NCBI RefSeq assembly: GCF_024710845.1
Contig: NZ_JANJTZ010000037.1
Span: 1 to 64,000 of the forward strand
From: Mesorhizobium sp.
Lineage (GTDB): Bacteria; Pseudomonadota; Alphaproteobacteria; Rhizobiales; Rhizobiaceae
DNA length: 64,000 nt
Reading direction: 5' to 3'
Part shown: one piece after another, positions 30,760 through 39,597 of the stretch
Numbering within the stretch: position 1 is the stretch's first letter
Layout of the letters: each line of letters begins with the position of its first letter
The notes under the pieces: generated by a model
Told to the model about the DNA's origin: nothing
What the model saw: the letters and a program-made list of their open reading frames with translations, nothing else
Databases searched by the model: none
Program-made: the position numbers and the translations under genes

Positions 30760-31962
30760 ATGGACCTTCGTTTCACGCCCGAGGAAAACGCCTTTCGCGA
30801 CGAGGTTCGCGCCTTCCTGGCCGAAAACCTCGACCCGGCGGTGCATGAGAAGCTGAAATCGCGCGACTATGCCGGCAAGGCCGACCTCGTCGCCTGGACG
30901 CGGATCCTCAATGCCCATGGCTGGGGGGCGCCGCACTGGCCGGTCGAATACGGCGGCACCGGGTGGGACCCGATGCGGCAGTACATCTTCCTCGAAGAGC
31001 TGCAGAAATTCCCCGCACCGCAGCCGCTTGCCTTCGGCGTCAACATGGTCGGGCCGGTCATCTACACGTTCGGCTCCAAGGCGCAGAAGGAGCGTTTCCT
31101 GCCGCGCATCCGCAATCTCGACGATTGGTGGTGCCAGGGCTTCTCCGAGCCCGGGTCAGGCTCCGACCTCGCCTCGCTCAAGACGCGGGCGGTGCGCGAC
31201 GGCGACCATTACGTCGTCAACGGGCAGAAGACATGGACCACGATGGCGCAGCACGCCGACTGGATTTTCTGCCTCGTGCGCACCGACATCGCGGCCAAGA
31301 AGCAGGAGGGCATCTCCTTCCTGCTCATCGACATGAAGACGCCGGGGATCGAGGTGCGACCCATCGTGACGATGGACGGGGGCGCCGAGGTCAACGAGGT
31401 CTTCCTGACCGACGTGCGGGTGCCCGTCGAAAACCTCGTCGGCGAGGAGAACAAGGGCTGGGACTACGCCAAGTTCCTGCTCGGCAACGAGCGCACCAAC
31501 ATCGCCCGCATCGGCGTCTCGAAGCAGCGCATCGCCCGCATCCGCGAGCTCGCGGCGCTGGAGTTCTCGGATGGCCGGCCGTTGATCGAGGACGAGCGCT
31601 TCCGCGAGAAGCTCGCCGCGATCGAGATCGACCTAAAGGCGCTGGAGCTGACGCAGCTGCGAGTCGTCGCGGCCGACGCCAAGCGCGGCAACACCGGCAA
31701 GCCGGATCCGGCCTCCTCGATCCTCAAGATCAAGGGCTCGGAGATCCAGCAGGCGACCACGCATCTCCTGATGGAGGTGATGGGCCCCTATGCCCTGCCC
31801 TACCAGCCGCAGGATGAGGTGGGCCGCAACGAGCCCTTCGACGGGCCAGACTACGCCGCGCCGACGGCGCCGTCCTACTTCAACAACCGCAAGGTCTCGA
31901 TCTACGGCGGCTCGAACGAGATCCAGAAGAACATCATCGCCAAAGCCGTGTTGGGACTGTGA
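30760..31962 (+). CDS. pimC: Acyl-CoA dehydrogenase, large subunit (PimC-like)
   Basis: Flavoprotein dehydrogenase of 400 residues. It introduces the alpha-beta double bond into the CoA ester and passes electrons to electron-transfer flavoprotein. The FAD/substrate signature GFSEPGSGSDLASLKTRAV and the C-terminal block YGGSNEIQKNIIAKAVLGL are conserved. Start 30760 (MDLRFTPEENAF) follows AGGAGGAG; longer frames begin inside the repeat and are rejected. Only seven bases separate it from a second, divergent acyl-CoA dehydrogenase, which is the large/small pair arrangement of PimC/PimD and of FadE-type heterotetramers. Confidence 0.88.
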   Translation: MDLRFTPEENAFRDEVRAFLAENLDPAVHEKLKSRDYAGKADLVAWTRILNAHGWGAPHWPVEYGGTGWDPMRQYIFLEELQKFPAPQPLAFGVNMVGPVIYTFGSKAQKERFLPRIRNLDDWWCQGFSEPGSGSDLASLKTRAVRDGDHYVVNGQKTWTTMAQHADWIFCLVRTDIAAKKQEGISFLLIDMKTPGIEVRPIVTMDGGAEVNEVFLTDVRVPVENLVGEENKGWDYAKFLLGNERTNIARIGVSKQRIARIRELAALEFSDGRPLIEDERFREKLAAIEIDLKALELTQLRVVAADAKRGNTGKPDPASSILKIKGSEIQQATTHLLMEVMGPYALPYQPQDEVGRNEPFDGPDYAAPTAPSYFNNRKVSIYGGSNEIQKNIIAKAVLGL

Positions 31963-31969
31963 GGACAAA

Positions 31970-33118
31970 ATGGATTTCGACCTGACCGAAGAACAGTCTC
32001 TCATCAAGGACCAGCTCGACCGCCTGCTCAAGGACCGCTACGCCTTCGAGGATCGCAAGAAATACATGGCCGCGGCTGAAGGCTTCAGCCCCGACATGTG
32101 GTCGGCCTATGCCGAGATGGGCCTGATGGCGCTGCCCTTCGCCGAGGAGCATGGCGGTATCGGCGGCGGACCCGTCGACACGATGATCGTGATGGAATCC
32201 TTCGGCCGCGTGCTCGCGCTCGAACCTTATTTCGCGACCGTGGTGCTCGGCGGGGGCTTCCTGCGCGCCGGCGCCAGCGATGAGCAGAAGGCCGAGCTGA
32301 TCCCGGGGATCGCCGACGGCTCGGCGAAGTATGCCTTCGCGCAAATGGAGCGCGGGGCACGCTACGACCTCGCCCATGTCTCGACCGTGGCGAAGAGGGA
32401 CGGCTCCGGCTGGACGCTCTCCGGCGCCAAGAGCCTGGTCCTGCACGGCGACAGCGCCGACAAGCTGATCGTCACGGCTCGTACCGCCGGGAAACCGGGC
32501 GACGAGGCCGGTGTCGGGGTGTTCGTCGTGGACGCTTCCGCGGAAGGTGTCTCCCGGCGCGGCTACCCGACGCAGGACGGTCTGCGCGCCGCGGAGATCT
32601 CCTTCGAGAACGCGCGAGCAGACCATGTGCTCGGCGAGGCTGGCAACGGCATGCCGCTGGTGCGGGCCGTCGTCGACCAAGCGGTCGCCGCGCTGTCGGC
32701 CGAAGCCGTCGGCGTTATGTCGGCCATGCATGCGCTGACCGTCGACTACATCAAGGTGCGCAAGCAGTTCGGCGTGGCCATCGGCCAGTTCCAGGTGCTG
32801 CAGCACAAGGCCGTCGACATGTTCATCGCCACCGAGCAGATGCGCTCGATCGCCATGTTCGCGACCATGATGGCCGACAGCGACGATGCGACCGAGCGCG
32901 CGCGGGCCATGCATGCCGCCAAGGCCGAACTCGGCCGCGGTGGCAAGCTGGCGGGCGAAAACGCCATCCAGCTGCACGGCGGCGTCGGCATGACGGCGGA
33001 ATATGCCGTCTCGCACTACTTCAAGCGGCTGACAATGATGAACACGCTCTTCGGCGACGGCGACTGGCATCTGCGCAAGCTGGCGGCGATGGGCGGGCTA
33101 TTCGACAAGGCAGCCTGA
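31970..33118 (+). CDS. pimD: Acyl-CoA dehydrogenase, small subunit (PimD-like)
   Basis: Second acyl-CoA dehydrogenase, 382 residues, starting MDFDLTEEQSLIKDQLDRLLKD after GAGGACAA. It keeps the fold and the LHGGVGMTAEYAVSHYFKRL block, but its C-terminus (NTLFGDGDWHLRKLAAM) differs from the usual catalytic helix and the FAD signature is weak. This is what is expected for the partner subunit of an alpha2beta2 enzyme with PimC. Such split dehydrogenases act on bulky or polar acyl groups rather than ordinary fatty acids. A pimE-type hydratase gene does not follow; the next gene is on the opposite strand. Confidence 0.86.
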   Translation: MDFDLTEEQSLIKDQLDRLLKDRYAFEDRKKYMAAAEGFSPDMWSAYAEMGLMALPFAEEHGGIGGGPVDTMIVMESFGRVLALEPYFATVVLGGGFLRAGASDEQKAELIPGIADGSAKYAFAQMERGARYDLAHVSTVAKRDGSGWTLSGAKSLVLHGDSADKLIVTARTAGKPGDEAGVGVFVVDASAEGVSRRGYPTQDGLRAAEISFENARADHVLGEAGNGMPLVRAVVDQAVAALSAEAVGVMSAMHALTVDYIKVRKQFGVAIGQFQVLQHKAVDMFIATEQMRSIAMFATMMADSDDATERARAMHAAKAELGRGGKLAGENAIQLHGGVGMTAEYAVSHYFKRLTMMNTLFGDGDWHLRKLAAMGGLFDKAA

Positions 33119-33127
33119 ACGCAAGGC

Positions 33128-34234
33128 TCACGCGGCAGCGAACCTCTTCGGCGACAGCGCCGGCACAAGCGACTCCAGCCCTGCCGGCGGCGGCTCGCCC
33201 TTGATCAGCGCGGCGGCGAAGGCCGACATCGCCGGCGAGGTCTGGATACCGTAGCCGCCCTGCCCGGCCAGCCAGAAGAACCCGTCCTCGGCGAAGCCGA
33301 CCACCGGCGTGCGGTCGGGCGCGAAGGTCCGCAGGCCGGCCCAGCTGCGCTCGACGCGCGTGACCGGCACGTCGACCGCCTGCTCGAACCGCCACAGCCC
33401 TTCCGCCAGGACCATGTCGTCGACATAGGCGTCGTGCGGATCGACCGGCACTTCCTCGGCCGGCGAAACGTAGAGCTTGCCGGCGTCGGCCTTGGCGTAC
33501 CAGCCTTCCGCCGAGTCGGAGATCATCGGCCAGCCGGTGATGTCATATTTCTCCGGCGCGGGGATCACCGCCATCGAGCGCCGCATCGGCTGCAGGCCGA
33601 GCGGAGCGGCGCCTGCCTTGCGGGCGACCTCGTCGGCCCAGGCGCCCGCCGCATCGACGAGTATTTTCGCCGTGATTGCGCCGGCCGGCATTTCGATGCG
33701 CCAGATGCCGTCCGCGCGCACTGCCGATAGCATCGGGGTGCCGGCCATCAGCACGGCTCCGTTGGCCTTGGCCTTGCGCAGCCAGCCCTCGTGCAGGGCC
33801 GAAACGTCGATGTCCTGCGCGTCGCGCTCGAAGGCAGCGGCCGCGAGCTTCTCGGGCCGCAGCGCCGGTACCATCGCCAGCGCCTGCTCGCGCGTCAGGA
33901 TCTCCATGCCGTGAGAACCTTCGAGCATCGCCTTGTGCGCGGCCAGCCCTTCCTCATCGGCGACGTTAAGCACACCGCGCGGCGTCAGCAGCGGGTGCGG
34001 AAAAAGGGTCACGTCACCCTGTTCGAACAGCGGCGCGCTCGCCGCGTTCAGCGCGCGGATGATGGCGTTGCCGTAGTTGCGGATATAAATCGCCGCCGAC
34101 CGGCCGGTGGAGTGGTAGCCGTGGCGCGGCTCCTGTTCGATGATCGCCACCCTCGGACCGGGGCCGAGCGCCGCTGCCAAGCCTACGCCGGCTATGCCGG
34201 CACCAACAATGACGATGTCGAAATCCGTGTTCAT
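33128..34234 (-). CDS. FAD-dependent amine/amino-acid oxidoreductase (DAO family)
   Basis: Oxidoreductase of 368 residues. The dinucleotide-binding motif VIVGAGIAGVGLAAALG opens the protein and the DAO-family C-terminal block VVGFAEDGFFWLAGQGGYGIQTSPAMS is present. SYHSTGRSAAIYIRNYG-like sequence (YHSTGRSAAIYIRNYG) follows the FAD site. The family includes D-amino-acid dehydrogenase, glycine/sarcosine oxidase and L-2-hydroxyglutarate oxidase. The 'GYHSTGRSAA' block resembles glycerol-3-phosphate/D-amino-acid dehydrogenase-like proteins of Rhizobiales. The substrate is not determined. It converges with pimD and is divergent from the DUF442 phosphatase. Confidence 0.83.
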   Translation of the reverse strand: MNTDFDIVIVGAGIAGVGLAAALGPGPRVAIIEQEPRHGYHSTGRSAAIYIRNYGNAIIRALNAASAPLFEQGDVTLFPHPLLTPRGVLNVADEEGLAAHKAMLEGSHGMEILTREQALAMVPALRPEKLAAAAFERDAQDIDVSALHEGWLRKAKANGAVLMAGTPMLSAVRADGIWRIEMPAGAITAKILVDAAGAWADEVARKAGAAPLGLQPMRRSMAVIPAPEKYDITGWPMISDSAEGWYAKADAGKLYVSPAEEVPVDPHDAYVDDMVLAEGLWRFEQAVDVPVTRVERSWAGLRTFAPDRTPVVGFAEDGFFWLAGQGGYGIQTSPAMSAFAAALIKGEPPPAGLESLVPALSPKRFAAA

Positions 34235-34375
34235 CGCCCGTGGTTAGACGGAGCGCTCGTCGTACGCAACGCGGCTTCGCGTCCTGCGACACTGCCGATC
34301 GAGCCAGAACGCCGTTGCCCACGGCGGCGCGGGATGGCATGAGTCCGCCCACGACGAAACGAAGGATCCTCCCGG

Positions 34376-34711
34376 ATGGACTACCGCAAGATCAATGACG
34401 ACTTTGCCGTGACCGGCCAGATCACTGCCGAGGATATTCCGACCATCAAGGCCGCCGGCTACAGGAGCGTCATTTCCAACCGGCCGGACCGGGAAGACGG
34501 CGCGGTGCCGCACGACGGTATCGAGGCGGCGGCGAAGGCGGCTGGCCTCGAGTTCCGCTACATCCCCGTGGTCAGCGGCGCGATCACGCCCGAGGACATC
34601 GAGAAGATGGCGGATGCGCTCGATGAGATGGAAGGGCCGGTTTTCGCCTATTGCCGCTCCGGCGCGCGCTCGACCAACCTCTACATGATGGCTAAGCAGC
34701 TGCGCGGCTAA
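34376..34711 (+). CDS. DUF442/TIGR01244-family tyrosine-phosphatase-like protein
   Basis: Small protein of 111 residues with the phosphatase P-loop C-x5-R in AYCRSGARSTNLY and an N-terminal INDDFAVTGQITAEDIPTIKAAGYRSVISNRPDREDG typical of the TIGR01244/Blh family. Family members have a cysteine-phosphatase or rhodanese-like fold and often accompany sulfur-dioxygenase genes; no such partner is seen here. A general acid Asp is not obvious. The stop codon overlaps the stop of the convergent dctM gene. Confidence 0.85.
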   Translation: MDYRKINDDFAVTGQITAEDIPTIKAAGYRSVISNRPDREDGAVPHDGIEAAAKAAGLEFRYIPVVSGAITPEDIEKMADALDEMEGPVFAYCRSGARSTNLYMMAKQLRG

Positions 34712-36030
34712 TACAGCCAGCGCAGCAGGAACAGCGAGATCGCGGGGAAGATCACGAGGATCGTCGTCCGCACCAGGTCGCTGATGACGAAGGGCGTCAC
34801 ACCGCGATAGGTGGCGAGGATCGGTATGTCCCTGGCCATCGAGTTGATGACGAACAGGTTCATGCCGACAGGTGGGGTGATGAGCCCCACCTCGACGACG
34901 ATCAGCACCAGGATGCCGAACCAGATGGCGAATTCCTCGGGCGCCAGGCCATAGTCCAGCGCGGTGACGATCGGGAAGAAGATCGGGATCGTCAGGAGGA
35001 TCATCGACAGCGAATCCATCACGCAGCCGAGCAGAAGGTAGAGGATCAGGATCGCCACCAACACGGTCCAGGGGTTGAAGCCCTGCCCGGAAATGTAGGC
35101 GGCGGCGATCTGCGGCAATTGGGTGAGCGCCAGGAAGCCGTTGTACATCGCCGCGCCGAAGACGATGAAGAAGATCATCGCCGTGGCGCTTGCGGTCAGC
35201 AGGATCGACTGGATGAGTGTCTTGCGCGTCAGGCCGCCATTGATCCAGGCGATCAGCCCGGTGCCCGCCGCGCCGATCGCGGCGCCCTCGGTCGGCGTGA
35301 ACCAGCCGAAATAGATGCCGCCCACCACGGCGAAGAAGACCAACAGCACCGGCCAGACGTCGACGAGCGCGCGAAATCGCTGGCCATAGGGCAGGCGCGG
35401 CGACTGCCCGGCGGAACCGGGAAATACGCGCACATAGATCGAGATCGCGATCATGTAGCCGATCGCCGCCAGAATTCCCGGCACGAAGGCGGCGAGGAAC
35501 AGCTTGGCGATGTTCTGCTCGGCGAGGATGGCGTAGATCACCAGCACAATGGAGGGCGGGATGAGGATGCCGAGCGTGCCGCCGGCGGCGAGCGTGCCGG
35601 TGGCGAGCGCACCCGAATAGCCGTAGCGCTTGAGTTCCGGCAAGGCGACCTGGGCCATGGTCGCGGCGGTCGCGAGCGAGGAGCCGCAGATCGCGCCGAA
35701 GCCGGCGCAGGCGCCGATGGCGGCCATCGCGACGCCGCCGCGCCGGTGGCCGAGCCAGGCATTCGCGGCCTTGAACAGCGATTGCGACATGCCGCCGAGA
35801 CCGGCGAACTGGCCCATCAGCAGGAACAGCGGGATGATCGACAACGAATGGCTGGCAAAGGTCGAGTAGGTTTCCGACTTCAGTTTCGCCATGATCGGGA
35901 TCGTGCTGTCCGCAAGGATCCAGGACCCGCCGAGGCCGCAGATCAGCATTGCCAGTCCGATCGGCATGCGCAGGAAGATCAGGGCAAGGAGGACGGGAAA
36001 CGACCAGAGGCCGATCTCGAGCGCGCTCAA
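34708..36030 (-). CDS. dctM: TRAP transporter large permease DctM
   Basis: Inner-membrane TRAP permease of 440 residues with about 12-13 helices. Signature segments are IPLFLLMGQFAGLGGMSQSLFKAANAWLG, GACAGFGAICGSSLATAATMAQVALPELKRYGYSGALATGTLAAGGTLGILIPPSI and GWFTPTEGAAIGAAG. It catalyses sodium-driven import of carboxylates. The start is the TTG at 36030, which overlaps the dctQ stop as TTGA; longer frames upstream belong to dctQ sequence in another frame. A binding-protein (DctP/TAXI) gene is not present nearby. Confidence 0.92.
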   Translation of the reverse strand: MSALEIGLWSFPVLLALIFLRMPIGLAMLICGLGGSWILADSTIPIMAKLKSETYSTFASHSLSIIPLFLLMGQFAGLGGMSQSLFKAANAWLGHRRGGVAMAAIGACAGFGAICGSSLATAATMAQVALPELKRYGYSGALATGTLAAGGTLGILIPPSIVLVIYAILAEQNIAKLFLAAFVPGILAAIGYMIAISIYVRVFPGSAGQSPRLPYGQRFRALVDVWPVLLVFFAVVGGIYFGWFTPTEGAAIGAAGTGLIAWINGGLTRKTLIQSILLTASATAMIFFIVFGAAMYNGFLALTQLPQIAAAYISGQGFNPWTVLVAILILYLLLGCVMDSLSMILLTIPIFFPIVTALDYGLAPEEFAIWFGILVLIVVEVGLITPPVGMNLFVINSMARDIPILATYRGVTPFVISDLVRTTILVIFPAISLFLLRWLY

Positions 36031-36557
36031 TGGACTGCTCCCGAAGACTGGCCAAGCAGCGAGCGGCCCTGCGCAACTTCCATGCTCCTGATTGCGATCA
36101 TGTAGATCGCGACAATCACGCCGATCACGGTCGCCGCGGCGCAAAGCGCCATGCCCCACCAGACCGGGAATTGTAACAGGAGGGTGGTCTCGCCGTAGCC
36201 GCGCTTCTCCAACATGCCGACCCAAAGGCGCCACGCGATGAGGATGGTGATCAGGCCGAGCACGACCTCCCATAAGAGGTCGAGCACCCGGTTGGCCGCC
36301 GGCGGCAGGTAGTTGGTGAACAGATCGACCGTCGCATGGCCGCGGTTGAGCTGGCACCACGGCAGGAAGGCGAACACGGCGAAGCCGGTTCCGGCTTCAA
36401 CCAGCTCGAAATCGCCAGGAACCGGGCCAAACCCAGCCCAGGTGAGAGCCCGGCCGACGATGCTGAACGTGGTCATCACCGTGATGGCGACGAGCACGAC
36501 ACCGCCGGCTATGGCGAGCCATTTGGCCAGCGCATTCACGAAAGAAGAAAGGTTCAC
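36027..36557 (-). CDS. dctQ: TRAP transporter small permease DctQ
   Basis: Four-helix membrane protein of 176 residues, the small TRAP subunit that pairs with DctM and docks the binding protein. Characteristic residues are DFELVEAGTGFAVFAFLPWCQLNRGHATVDLFTNYLP. I choose the GTG start at 36557 (VNLSSFVNALAKW) because GGGAGG lies just upstream. The alternative in-frame ATG at 36623 would leave only eight bases between it and the palindrome at 36632-36660. The stop is overlapped by the TTG start of dctM. Confidence 0.88.
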   Translation of the reverse strand: MNLSSFVNALAKWLAIAGGVVLVAITVMTTFSIVGRALTWAGFGPVPGDFELVEAGTGFAVFAFLPWCQLNRGHATVDLFTNYLPPAANRVLDLLWEVVLGLITILIAWRLWVGMLEKRGYGETTLLLQFPVWWGMALCAAATVIGVIVAIYMIAIRSMEVAQGRSLLGQSSGAVH

Positions 36558-36631
36558 GTCGCCTCCCGCACGTTCCCTTTGAAATCCCGGCGTGACGCTA
36601 TTCCCCGCGGTCGCCCAAGGCAACTTCGCCG

Positions 36632-36660
36632 CCGAATTGGTATGAAGTATAACAATTCGG
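36632..36660. promoter_or_regulatory. 29-bp near-perfect palindrome upstream of dctQM
   Basis: Outer arms CCGAATTG (36632-36639) and CAATTCGG (36653-36660) are perfectly complementary, and inside them TAT/ATA continue the symmetry; 11 of the 12 outer positions pair. The core TTGgTATgaagtATAaCAA has the form of GntR-family (FadR/FCD) operators. It lies 75-103 bases upstream of the dctQ start, so it is probably the operator of the TRAP operon. Confidence 0.65.
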
Positions 36661-36677
36661 ATGCGAGTCGTAAAGCG

Positions 36678-36983
36678 CTAGACGTCGGCTGAGCGAAGCA
36701 CCGCCACGAAGAAGACGAATCCGGCGCCGACGACCAGCAGGCGCTGAATCATCCGCCAGCGCATGCGCTGCGTCTCCTCATCGTCTGCGACGCCTACGTT
36801 GAACGCGACGGGAAAGACGTTCGCGAAACCCGGCAGGCCGTGCTTCAGCATCGGCCGGCCCGACCGTGCCTCGATCGCGTAGCAGAGCCGGGTCACCGAG
36901 ATCCACATTGCGATCATTGCCGCCGCCCAAAGGCCGCAGAAGACGAAGAACACGGTCGGGTTCTGAAGTGCGTCGCGCATCAA
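36678..36983 (-). CDS. Small two-helix membrane protein of unknown function
   Basis: Protein of 101 residues with an N-terminal membrane helix (VFFVFCGLWAAAMIAMWISV) and a C-terminal one (LLVVGAGFVFFVAVL), joined by a soluble loop containing a run DDEETQRMRWRMIQR. I do not recognise the family. It starts eight bases after the FAH-family gene and is on the same strand, so it is likely translated from the FAH transcript. The dctQM palindrome follows it. Its composition is like that of its neighbours, with no sign of transfer. Confidence 0.65.
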   Translation of the reverse strand: MMRDALQNPTVFFVFCGLWAAAMIAMWISVTRLCYAIEARSGRPMLKHGLPGFANVFPVAFNVGVADDEETQRMRWRMIQRLLVVGAGFVFFVAVLRSADV

Positions 36984-36991
36984 GGCCTCTG

Positions 36992-38008
36992 CTAAGCCGT
37001 AGGCTGCCGCGAGACCGTCTGCTCGATCGCGCCGAAGATCGAATGGCCGTAGGGATCTTTCATCTCGATCCGGACCGTGTCGCCCGGCTTCATGAACGGG
37101 GTCTTTGATCCACCTGCAAGGATCTTCTCCACGGTGCGCTGCTCGAGAATGCAGGAATAACCGACGCCGTCGTCCTCGATCGGCTTACCGGGACCGTCTT
37201 CGCCCTTGTTCGACACCGTGCCGGAGCCGAAGATCGAGCCGGCGCAGATCGGCCTCGTCTTCGCCGCATGCGCAATGATCTCGCCGAAGTCGAACAGCAT
37301 GCCCACGCCGGCATTGGCGCGACCGAATGGCTTGCCGTTCAGGTTGACCTTCAGCGGCAGTGCGACCCTGCCGCCGTCCCACGCCTCGCCCAGTTCATCG
37401 GGCGTCACGGCGACGGGCGAGAAAGCGGAGGACGGCTTGGCCTGATAGAAGCCGAAGCCCTTAGCCAGTTCGCCGGCGGCTAGGTAGCGCAGCGACACGT
37501 CATTGACGAGCATCACCAGCCGGATCGCCTCGCGCGCCGTCGCGGGCGTCGCGCCCATCGGCACATCGTCGACGATGACGGCGATTTCGCCTTCGAAATC
37601 CAGTCCCCATGCTTCATCGGCAAGCGGAATGGCCTCGCGCGGCGCCAGGAACGCGTCGGAGCCGCCCTGGTAGATCATCGGCTCGGTCTTCAGGCTTTCG
37701 GGAACGCCCCGTCCCCGCGCCTTGTTGACCAGTTCGACGTGGTTGAGGAAGGACGAGGCGTCCGCCCACTGGTAGGCACGCGGCAGCGGCGATAGTGCGT
37801 CGTGTTCGTGAAAACGTTCCGATGGAACCGCGCCGTGCTCCAGCGATTCGGCAAGGGCGGCGAGATGCGGGGCGATCCGCCGCCAGTCGTCGAGCGCCGC
37901 CTGCAGGGTCGGAACCAGATAGGACGCGTCGGTGCAGCGGGTCAGGTCACGCGACACGACCACGAGCCGGCCGTCACGGCGACCGTTCCTCATCGAGGCA
38001 AGCTTCAT
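36992..38008 (-). CDS. Fumarylacetoacetate-hydrolase-family protein
   Basis: Protein of 338 residues with the FAH C-terminal fold. The metal-binding E-x-E is in LDFEGEIAVIVDDVPMG and the following Asp in MLVNDVSLR; the substrate-side GKPFGRANAG and GSIFGSGTVSNKGEDG blocks are also conserved. FAH-family enzymes cleave C-C bonds of 1,3-diketo acids or decarboxylate oxaloacetate-like acids in aromatic catabolism. The N-terminus lacks the full SH3-like domain of tyrosine-pathway FAH. It overlaps the metallo-beta-lactamase gene by ATGA, so the two are coupled and likely act in one pathway. The substrate is unknown. Confidence 0.85.
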   Translation of the reverse strand: MKLASMRNGRRDGRLVVVSRDLTRCTDASYLVPTLQAALDDWRRIAPHLAALAESLEHGAVPSERFHEHDALSPLPRAYQWADASSFLNHVELVNKARGRGVPESLKTEPMIYQGGSDAFLAPREAIPLADEAWGLDFEGEIAVIVDDVPMGATPATAREAIRLVMLVNDVSLRYLAAGELAKGFGFYQAKPSSAFSPVAVTPDELGEAWDGGRVALPLKVNLNGKPFGRANAGVGMLFDFGEIIAHAAKTRPICAGSIFGSGTVSNKGEDGPGKPIEDDGVGYSCILEQRTVEKILAGGSKTPFMKPGDTVRIEMKDPYGHSIFGAIEQTVSRQPTA

Positions 38009-38904
38009 TCATTTCCTCCCGTGGCCGCTTTGTCGGATTCGGGCGCGACCCTCCCGAACTCAACCAACAGCCCGTCGCGGGCGATTGTCAACGGCCCCGT
38101 CCACGTCTCGCGCGCCGCGGCCTCCCAATGTGCCTGTGTGATCGCCGGATCGTCGGCCGGAATGAGGTGGTTGAGCACGAGGCGGCCGACACCTGCATCG
38201 GCCGCGATCCGCCCCGCTTCGGCGGCGAAGCTGTGGCTGGCGAGGAGGTGCTCCTTGAGCCGTGCGCCGTTGCCGGTGCGGGCGACTAGCCGGTCGACGC
38301 CTTCGGCCAGCATCGCCTCGTGGACAAGCACGTCCACGCCTTTCGCGAAACCGGCAAGCGACGGGAAGAAAGCAGTGTCGGCGGAGAAGACGACGCTGCC
38401 CTCTTCGTGATCGAAGCGCAGCGCCAAGCAGTCGGTGACAGGTGGGTGGTCGACCCTCAGCGCCGAGACCGCGAGCCCGCCCTCATCGAACACGGTGCCT
38501 TCGGCGAACTCCTCGATCCGCACCAGGTCGCGGATATCGGGGCGGCCCTCGTCGGCGATGCGGATCTCGATGTCGAACTCCATCGCCTGGGCGAAGCGGG
38601 ACCAGTAGTGGCCGGTCCCAGGCGGGCCGAAGACGCGGACGTCATGGTCGAGACCGGTCGTCCAGGCGGTGTGGAGGAGCGCGCCGAGTTCGAGCACATG
38701 GTCGGAATGCAGATGGGTGATGAAGACGAGATCAAGCGTCTTCAGGCTGACGCCTGCCTCGACGAGGCCGCGCGAGACGCCGAGGCCGCAGTCGACGACG
38801 ATGGTCCTGCCGCCGACCTCGAGCAGCATCGAGGTCGGCGAAGGCCCGCGGGGGCGGATCGCGGGGCCGCCCTTGGAGCCGAGGATGGTGAGGCGGGAGG
38901 TCAT
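38005..38904 (-). CDS. Metallo-beta-lactamase-fold hydrolase (RNase Z/phosphodiesterase-like)
   Basis: Protein of 299 residues with the zinc motif HLHSDHVLELG (HxHxDH) and further ligands in FSADTAFFP and the C-terminal LNHLIPADDP. Overall pattern (TSRLTILGSKGGPAIRPRG...SMLLEVGGRTIVVDCGLGVSRGLVEAG) is like the AtsA/RNase Z-type hydrolases that cleave esters, phosphodiesters or sulfates. The start at 38904 (MTSRLTILG) follows a GGGAGG-like site after MPG. It overlaps the FAH-family gene by ATGA. A catabolic esterase or lactonase acting before the FAH-type enzyme is plausible. Confidence 0.85.
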   Translation of the reverse strand: MTSRLTILGSKGGPAIRPRGPSPTSMLLEVGGRTIVVDCGLGVSRGLVEAGVSLKTLDLVFITHLHSDHVLELGALLHTAWTTGLDHDVRVFGPPGTGHYWSRFAQAMEFDIEIRIADEGRPDIRDLVRIEEFAEGTVFDEGGLAVSALRVDHPPVTDCLALRFDHEEGSVVFSADTAFFPSLAGFAKGVDVLVHEAMLAEGVDRLVARTGNGARLKEHLLASHSFAAEAGRIAADAGVGRLVLNHLIPADDPAITQAHWEAAARETWTGPLTIARDGLLVEFGRVAPESDKAATGGNE

Positions 38905-38972
38905 TCCGGGTATTCGCGCAGGAGAGAATCCATCGAACGAGCGTAACGTCCCGGCGAGAGGCCGTCGAGGCG

Positions 38973-39530
38973 CTACAGACGGCGGCTCAGATAGGGCGAC
39001 CCGGCCAGGCCGAACCGCCATGGCCTGTCCGCCGCCTTCGTGATGCCTATTCGCACGCCTTCCGCGACATTGACCGGCCCGCGTCCGACCCCGAGCTGGA
39101 AAGGAGGCATGAAGAGCGGCGCGCGGTCGAGGGAGACGTCCACATTCAGCGCCTGCGCGAGTTTGCCCGGTCCCGAGCAGATGGCACGCAGTTCCCTGGT
39201 TCCGCGCCGTTCCATCATGCGATCGACCGCAGTCGACGGCTCCAGGGCCCGGATCAGCACGGCGCTGCCGGGAAGGCAGACGAAGTTCAGGCACCAGTGG
39301 ATGCCGTAGGAACGGTAGACATAGGCATGCGCGGGCGGGCCGAACATCGCCGTGTTGCGCGCCGTCTGCCCGCGATAGCTGTGCGAGGCGGGATCGTCGG
39401 GGGCATATGCTTCCGTCTCGACGATCACCCCGCCGACGCCGTCCACGAGCAGCGTCGCGCCGACCAGGTCGCGCGCAACCTCGGTGGCGGAGCGGGAGAA
39501 GAAGGCCGGCAAGTCGGACGGCGCGGTCAT
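38973..39530 (-). CDS. DNA-3-methyladenine glycosylase (AAG/MPG family)
   Basis: Base-excision repair enzyme of 185 residues that removes 3-methyladenine and other alkylated purines. The AAG fold is shown by ATEVARDLVGATLLVDGVGG, the catalytic Glu in IVETEAYAPDDPASHSYRGQTARNTAMFG, AYVYRSYGIHWCLNFVC and GPGKLAQALNV. ATG 39530 (MTAPSDLPAFF) is preferred; a TTG three codons upstream is possible. It lies 68 bases upstream of the metallo-hydrolase gene on the same strand but is functionally unrelated. Confidence 0.93.
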   Translation of the reverse strand: MTAPSDLPAFFSRSATEVARDLVGATLLVDGVGGVIVETEAYAPDDPASHSYRGQTARNTAMFGPPAHAYVYRSYGIHWCLNFVCLPGSAVLIRALEPSTAVDRMMERRGTRELRAICSGPGKLAQALNVDVSLDRAPLFMPPFQLGVGRGPVNVAEGVRIGITKAADRPWRFGLAGSPYLSRRL

Positions 39531-39597
39531 GTTCTGCAACTGCGGGAACCTATGGCCCGCCCAATCGGTTCGTCACGAAAAGCAAGGAGTGACAGCC

